From positions 31,839,150 through 31,903,149 of the forward strand of contig NC_049910.1 of NCBI RefSeq assembly GCF_001411555.2: DNA of 64,000 nucleotides, in the 5' to 3' direction. Shown here piece by piece: positions 57,600-64,000 of the stretch; the first letter of the stretch is position 1, and the number at the start of each line of letters is the position of its first letter. Below the pieces are notes generated by a model. The model was not told the origin of the DNA, ran no database searches, and saw only the letters and a program-made list of their open reading frames with translations. The position numbers and the translations under genes are program-made. Origin of the DNA: Juglans regia. Its lineage: Eukaryota; Streptophyta; Magnoliopsida; Fagales; Juglandaceae.

Positions 57600-59180
57600 A
57601 GTAGGTCCCTTTTTGACATGTAACATTTTGTTTTGTCCTAGAGCTTGCCAAAGTTTTGAGCACTTAACTTACCTTTGTTCCTATGGTCGAGGCGAGCATG
57701 GGGGTAGGGCAAGAACTTAAGCTTGTGGTGACCATATTCGAGAGCTTGTTCTCGACTATCTGATCAATCTTATTAGTTCTTGAAATTGGGGTGAGCATTT
57801 ATGCTTGTGGCAATCATGCTCTAGTGCTAAGCTCTTGCATGATCTGATCAATTACAAGTGTACTATGACATCTTCGGTCGGATCAGTCTAGTTAAACCCA
57901 CGATGGAGCTTGTGCTCCCGATCAAACTTAAAAAAATTGGTCATGAAAAACCCACCCTCGATCACCAAAAGATTAGACCCTCGACGAAATTGGTCAGATC
58001 ACGTTGGAGCTTTGCGCCTAAGAATTTCAAATGTAGAGGAACAAATTGGTTCAGGGCTCTAATCTCAGGGGAAACAAACAAAGACTACCCACAGCCCTGG
58101 GGCCCATCAACAACCCAATAAAAGAAACAAACAGTCACTAAGTGATGCGATCAGTTTCAGATTTGATCTGTGCTGAACCCCAGGCGAACAACAAGTTCTC
58201 GAACCATGGGGCGAGCAAAGTAAGTTTGTGGTTCTCACTGAGGTAGCGAGCACTTTGCTTCCCACAAAGATTACCCGTCTTAGTGTTGCAAGCCCTTTGT
58301 TTGAGCACTTTGCTCACCTTGTGCTCAAGCACTTTCGAACCTATGGTTGTTGACCAACGGAGGTGAACGCTTGTGATGGTAGATAGACGGAAAAATATAG
58401 ATATGAAGGAAAATAGAGATAAAATGGAAAATTAAAGATTGGAGGGAAAATGGAGCTAGGAGAGAAAAATGGAACTAGGACGAAAAAATATAGATATGAT
58501 AGAAAAATGCTTAAAGAATAGAAAAAAAGAGATAGGACAAGAAAATGAGGATAAAATGGAAAAATATAGATTCGATGAAAAATTGCAGATAGGACGGAAA
58601 AACGCATATAGGATCGAAAAATACAGATAGGACAGGGAAAATGCAGGGAATACGAGCACTTTGCCTACGGAGGTGCTCGTATGTGGTCTAAGCAGTTTGC
58701 CTCCTGGGGTCTCACCTTGATTGCGAGACTTTGCCTCCCTGGCCACTCATATGGGTTTTGAGCACTTTGCCTCCCACAGTGCTTAGCTGGATGGTGAACA
58801 CTTTCACTTTCCAGGATTCTTACTGAGGTGGCGTGTTTGCTCCTTCACGGTACTCGCCTGAACACTTTCCTTCATATGGTGCTTGCCTAGTGTCCGAGCA
58901 CTTTTCTTTTTAGGGTGCTCCCTTGAGTTACGAGCCTTTTGTCTCTCAAGGTACTTACATAAGTTGCGGGCACTTTCCCTATGGTGCTCGCATGGTGTAT
59001 GAGCACTTTGCCTCCCACAGTGCTCCCCTAAGGTACAAACACTTTGCCTCTCATGGTTGCTTGTTGAGGTGGCGAGTTTCATGCTTCTTCATAGTGCTCA
59101 CCGAGGTGGCAAGTACTATGGCTCTCCATGGTACTTGTCCGAGAATGAGCACTTTCCCTTTCATTTGACCAGTTATGTCC
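57600..59180. repeat. Degenerate tandem-repeat region with an embedded 19-21 bp minisatellite
   Basis: From about 58140 to 59170 a gagcactttgcctccc motif with a ctcgcctgaggtggcgagca-type spacer recurs at irregular 36-50 bp intervals. Within it, about 58380-58640 is a separate purine-rich array of ggaaaaatatagataggac-like units of about 19-21 bp. No gene is seen. By analogy with 25735-26470 and 49150-49648 it could be the 3' array of a third Tat-type element whose coding part is gone. Confidence 0.7.
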
Positions 59181-61230
59181 TACTAGGCTATGGTTTTCAT
59201 TTTTGTCCAAATTATGAGACCATTATTTCATACATATTAAGGTTTTTTAAAATTCTTTTACTCAATTAAACTTGAAATATTTTTTGCAAGGGGAATCAAG
59301 CATGTGCATTGCATATGTGATTTTAAGCTAGTACAATAAGAGAAGTGCTGCATCTATAAAATTATTTTATAAAATTAAATTTATAAATTGATATAGTTCA
59401 ATGTAAGACATCACATATACTTTATAATAAAAAGAGCTTTACAATTGGATAGACCACATTAAGCCACATCAATTTATAAATTTACTTTTATATAATGTTC
59501 TATACACCAAAAATTTCTTCTGTAGTTTTTAATGTCTTCTATTTGTTTTGGAAAGATGCTCTGGTGATACATAACAAATTTAACTCATCAAGTCCAGTTT
59601 GCGCATGGTACATCGTACAAAAGCTTCCAAAATAAAATGGCATTCCCAATTTATGGCTCTTTAGTACCAATAAAGTTACATAGCCGCATAATTTTACAAT
59701 AGGTGCAAAGTGAGCATGCATATGCATTAATCAACGTCTGATTTTCCGTAACTCATACGACAAAGCAATGAGTTAAGAAACCATTGCTTAAGGCTCAGAA
59801 AGAAACTAGGTTCCATGCATATAGTGAAAGCCAAACAGCTAACAAAGGAAATAATAATAATAATAATAATATTCATCTCCATCTTAATTGGCCTTGTCAT
59901 CCCCAATCACACAGATTGATGCAACAGATTTCAAGCAGGTACCATTTAAGTGGTTGATAGAGGTAACTAGTTCAAATTTGACAAATCGCCAGATGTGATC
60001 TAACCACATTTCTTTTGCATAGATTTAACTTGGTAGCAAGAGAAGTATAGGCTCGTCAGAGAAACACTTTTGCTGCATATGGTATGTTAAGGGACTAAAT
60101 ATTCTTCTACAAGATGCCATGAAGTCTACCTGTGGAGGGCTTGCCATGAAACCTTGTCTTTATATGTTGCTATAGGTGATATGCACTTTTTACAGTAAAT
60201 TTTCTTGAAGATGTGCATTTGATCCATACAAACTTATCTTGACAATTTTCAACATTTCCTAGAAAAGTATAAATGATCATTGCCTCTTCCTCATAAAAAA
60301 ATATCCTTGATCATTTGTGTGTTTGTGAGGAACTGTCTAGTGTGAAAGGGGACAAACCATTCGTGGAGTTGAGTGGAAGGCAAAGACAAAAAATACTCCA
60401 ATGGTCTAAGGAATTGGCAACAGACTTTGCAAAGTGCAACCAATCTAGCACATGGGCGAGCAAGCACCTTGAAATTGCTTGGCTAACATGACCCTAAGTG
60501 AAGTGGAGAGAAGTGTGCCATTTAACTAAAGTCAAGCATGAAATGGCCATTTATCGAGAAGGCAAGAACAAGGAACCACGTAAGCCAGTAACTTTGACAA
60601 TACAAAGAGTTACTTGCCAATGTGAGTAGCAGTCTAGAAAAGACAGGGTAAATGAAAGAGCATTCTGAGAGTACATGGAAGTGCTCAGAAAAATGGTAGT
60701 ATAGCACGCAGAAGCCCAGCTCCATCCAAAGGGTCCCATTTGGAGTGGTTCTGCGATGAAAGGTGAAGGCTTGATGGGTCATGTCGTTTGAACATAGCAG
60801 TATGACTCAAGCCATGACCAAGACCCTCTATCAAGGAAAGTAAAAGGACCAAACATGTGGACCATTCTTGACAATCTATCTCTATCATCCTGTAGTATGA
60901 CAACAAATACAGGAAATCGAAGTCAGAAGGGCATGAAAATCTAACCCTTTTAAAGGACTTGGACATGGAAATAGATCTCACTTTTGATACTTTATTCACC
61001 AAAGAACTCGTGAAGTCAACTGCTTCGGAGAGTAAGGAGTAGAGAGAAAATGAAAGAATTTCCAACGTAGGAAGGTAGGTTAGCTTTTAAGACAGTACTG
61101 AAAAATGTGGATGAATGTTGTGAGTAAGAGGCATTGCATTATCTATGTAATTTCTCTCTCCCCCCCTCCTATTCTAAAAGTATGAATAAATATTTCAATC
61201 ACTAATTTATGCATATATTTATATATTGAC
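59181..61230. other. Intergenic DNA, no gene supported
   Basis: Contains a foldback MITE (59360-59497) and an (AAT)n microsatellite at about 59847-59871. A minus-strand frame at 60685-61065 (126 codons) has no recognisable motif or membrane segment, and I do not call it a gene. Confidence 0.5.
59360..59497. mobile_element. Short foldback MITE (second copy of the 29607-29740 family)
   Basis: taaatttataaattgatata on the left is inverted against cacatcaatttataaattta on the right. The interior words (aatgtaagacatcacat, ttacaattggatag) align with the copy at 29607-29740. Confidence 0.7.
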
Positions 61231-62454
61231 TTTCAATGTTTTGAATGTTTGAATTTGTTAACTGTTTTCAATACATGACTTTGAATCCCTGTGTGGGAAC
61301 CCAATATCTATGTGTGAGAATGTCTATCTCTATGTGAGAAGTCGGTCACATGAATTGATCTTGGGTGGGACGGAGAATCCCTCAAACCATTCACGTGAAA
61401 CGTTGCCACATTCTTCACACGAGAAGGAGAATGTCTCGTGGGGAGTGGGGTGGAAAGATGTCGGATTTGGCCTTACCTGATAGTTGGGATGTAGGATCCC
61501 TCGACGTATCACATTTTGGTGTTCTTGAGTTGTTTGGCCTAGTTGAAGCATCCCCGGTGCTACAATTATCTTTGTGTGAGGACTCTATGTGACGAATACC
61601 TATGTGATAAGCACCTTTGTGGTGGAAGACTGTTAGTGGGGCTGAAACATGTCGAGTTTTGGTTTATACAAGTTTTATACTTTTATTGGAGATGAATTAT
61701 TCCTCGTCATACTAATACTGATGTGTTTCTGTACTTTGCATAAGTGTAAATGGTGCCCCCAGAGTGTGATTCCTCGTCATTCCTTTGTATGTTCATGTAT
61801 TATCTGAGAGGGTGATTCCTTGTCATGTTTGAGGATTCACATAACTATAAGCGTAAGGTTGATTCCTAGCCATGCAAATACGTGTCTGTCCAATCTTTCA
61901 TGAAAGTGTCCATAACATATTCGGTAGCATTATCTCTCATTAGCAGTCTTGTCATTGCCACCTAACCTACCTCTGGTTTCATTTTTGAGATCTAAATTTT
62001 GATGCAAATCCAGATCCTAGCATGGTGCACAAGGAAGATGAGTCAAACCCAACCGAGTCTTAAGTATGGAGACCAGTAGCCGCCATAGTTACCATGTACT
62101 TTCCTTTAGAATATGTATAATATTAAGTCAAGCAACTACTTGTATTTGGTCAGCTACCTTATGGTGACTAGCTTTATATAAATTTAGATGATGTAATATC
62201 TTGTAATTCAATGAGAGGTGAGGGGACCCCTTTTGTTGTGAAATTTAGTATTCTGGTACTTAATAGCTAGTGTTGTCACCACAATGTTTCTTACTTAAAT
62301 TTTCACTACAATTTCATAGACAAATATCTTACACTACTGACCTCTGAAAAATTACACACCTACTTCAATTTTCTCTTGGGTGTTGATCATTGGCTGGTAC
62401 CCTTGACACTACGAATCCTCACCTAGACCTTAATGAGGAATGGGGTGCCAAAAC
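61230..62454 (+). repeat. Probable chromovirus-type LTR (partial, diverged)
   Basis: The sequence immediately precedes a TTGGTATTAGAGCA primer-like site and contains cttaagtatggagaccagtagccgcc, a stretch I associate with Tekay-type LTRs. Repeated tgattcctcgtcat-type words occur around 61700-61870. The left boundary is not visible; the start given is a guess. Confidence 0.45.
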
Positions 62455-62985
62455 TTGGTATTAGAGCACATGCTTGTACGTGACTCTTGGAAATTCTTGG
62501 TATAATAGGACATTACCAAAATGTAGGAGTTAATCTAGTATCGTAAGCTGAAATTTAGTATTAGTTCTGAATTGTGCTTATGACTGAGAGATTGGATAAC
62601 AAGTGATAGACTTAGGTTATGTGGCAGGATTTGACTATGGTGTGACCGAGAGCCTCGTGAGGAGAGCAAACGTCAAGTGGTTATGAAGGAGTATTGTCCA
62701 GTGGACGAAGAGATAAGGAACTAGCAAGAGTGCTAAACAAGATATCAGACGTGTTGGAACAACAACATGAGATATATTCTCATCACATGCAAGTTTAGTC
62801 GCTAGGATCCCTTAGGAAGGAAGTAAGGGAATGTACATACGAGCGGTTTTTGGCTCACCGCTACCTATGATTCTTTGGAATCGAGGGACCAACAAGGGCA
62901 GAAAGGTGGATATCTCATATTGAGAGGACTTTTTAGGTGTGTGGATGCACTGAGGATCAAAATGTGTTTTATGCGAGCGCTCCAA
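62455..62985 (+). pseudogene. Primer site and truncated gag of a chromovirus-like gypsy element
   Basis: TTGGTATTAGAGCA (62455-62468) is one base from the tRNA-Met-type site TTGGTATCAGAGCA. About 62826-62985 encodes FFGIEGPTRAERWISHIERTF, a stop, then VCGCTEDQNVFYA, matching the start of the gypsy gag core (F.G...P..AE.WI..IE..F....C....KV..A). The element is cut at about 62990, where antisense LINE sequence begins. Confidence 0.7.
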
Positions 62986-62994
62986 GGAGAGACA

Positions 62995-64000
62995 ACTCTA
63001 TAGATGACAAGTATTTTATTAATTCAAGCCCATTCAATCAGATTAACTCTACAAAAACAGAAATTGGCATGTACAAAGAATAGATTATTCACTTTAATTG
63101 ATCTCTTGCTAAAGGAACCTCGGAAATAAGACCCCCTCTTTCAGAAAAGTGAAGTTGATTACTCAGAACTTCAACAAAAAGGATAAAAATGTATGAGGAT
63201 AAAAGGCAGCCTTTTCTTAAGCCACGTTGTGGCTTCAATTGTTCTCTTAGAATACCATTGACCAGAATGGAGAAAGATGAAGATGTTATGCACTTCAAAA
63301 TCAGATCTAGGAATTTACTGTCACAACCCTTTTATATCATCACAACCCTTTTATATCATCACAACTATGAGAAAATCCCATTCTACTCGATCATCAACTT
63401 AGCTCATAGATAACTTTAAAGCCATATAACCTTTATTTCCTTTGATCCTAGTATGTATACTGTGAAATGTCTCATATGCATCCAAAATATTATTTGTATT
63501 AATCTACCAGGAATAAAAGCATAATGATTTTCTGAAATAATCTGAGGTAGAATTAGCTTCAACCTCTTTGCAATTACTTTAGTAACAATCTTTTAAAGTG
63601 CATTTCACAAACTAATAGGTCTGAAGTTAATTAGTAAGTTTTTGTGGGCCGCTGATTTTAGGGATCAAAGTTAAATATGTGAAATCGATTGCTTCAGGAC
63701 TAGTTGTTGAATTTATGATAGAAAGAACTGCAGCACTCACATTTGGTCCTAACACTTGCCAAAATTTCTAATAAAAAAAAGCTATGAAACCATCAGGGCT
63801 AGGTGCTTTTAGAGGTCCCATTTGAAAGAGAGCCTTTTCAACCTATTCAACAGTAAAAAAAGGTTTTGATAATTCAGCATTCATTGTTGGAGTGACCCTC
63901 GAATCGACTCCTTATAAATATTCAGTGATATTGACTGAATGTGATATATTGAATAAATCTTGATAGTATCTAGTGAAAGCTTCCCCTATTGCTTTTAATC
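62995..64000 (-). pseudogene. LINE reverse transcriptase fragment, minus strand, running off the window
   Basis: Read on the minus strand from the right edge: VEKALFQMGPLKAPSPDGFIAFFY, FWQVLGPNVSAAVLSIINS, IDFTYLTLIPKIS, then, after a gap and stops, SSSFSILVNGILREQLKPQRGLRKGCLLSSYIFILFVEVLSNQL (63298-63150). These are consecutive L1-type RT blocks. The frame is broken several times and the catalytic block is not seen before the junction. A further relic, distinct from the two other LINEs here. Confidence 0.85.

Noticed and set aside
60685..61065. 126-codon minus-strand frame that could be a small host gene
   Set aside because: No domain, no splice or promoter context, and flanked by repeats. 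Length alone in this sequence is not convincing.
1..64000. tRNA, rRNA or other structured RNA genes, and endogenous pararetrovirus sequence
   Set aside because: No tRNA-like A/B box pair with cloverleaf, no rRNA words and no pararetrovirus-type movement or coat protein motifs were seen by eye. A covariance-model search would be the decisive test.

Overview
The window reads as nuclear DNA of a woody dicot plant. It is very AT-rich, genes are sparse and carry introns, and nearly every recognisable coding stretch belongs to a transposable element. One abundant short foldback repeat (ends like TTTGGATRNTGAGATGAGAT / ATCCAAACA) resembles repeats I associate with the walnut-pecan family (Juglandaceae) or related Fagales. 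That is a recollection, not a database result. The only convincing host gene is a class C heat shock transcription factor (HSFC1-like, minus strand, 14513-15613), with two exons, a TATA-like promoter and a G-box.

Left part (1-18790). AT-rich intergenic DNA is interrupted by a structurally complete PIF/Harbinger DNA transposon (4607-10561) with perfect 20-bp terminal inverted repeats, a TAA target duplication, a Myb/SANT-type ORF1 and an intact DDE transposase. Next come a 1.06-kb hAT-like non-autonomous element with an 8-10 bp target duplication, several foldback MITEs, and the HSFC1 gene.

Middle part (18790-44240). A decayed Ty3/gypsy element (about 18794-29387) has a dual RNase H, a 3' tandem-repeat array and an antisense ORF, the architecture of the Tat/Retand lineage. 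A 2.2-kb solo LTR sits inside it with a perfect GATGG duplication. After an empty AT-rich stretch come a nearly intact L1-type LINE (32656-38573, 17-bp target duplication, poly(A) tail) and a broken Ty1/copia element (38737 to about 42950). The LINE and Copia lie between two copies of a roughly 1-kb duplicated host segment (31352-32280 and 43015-44238).

Right part (44239-64000). A second, differently decayed Tat-type gypsy element starts at 44239. It has lost RT and RNase H, carries a scrambled patchwork of direct and inverted internal copies, has its own 3' tandem array split by a 2.9-kb solo LTR (ACACG duplication), and ends in an antisense coiled-coil ORF. It is joined to a 5'-truncated LINE relic. 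The rest holds a 128-bp foldback MITE with CACTA-like ends, degenerate tandem repeats, part of a chromovirus-like LTR with primer-binding site and gag relic, and an antisense LINE RT fragment running off the right edge.

No new cellular system is evident. The most unusual signals are two scars that look like template switching (46.7-48.3 kb and 42.93-43.03 kb), three unrelated tandem arrays (two of them at the same 3' position of Tat-type elements), and the preserved antisense ORFs.
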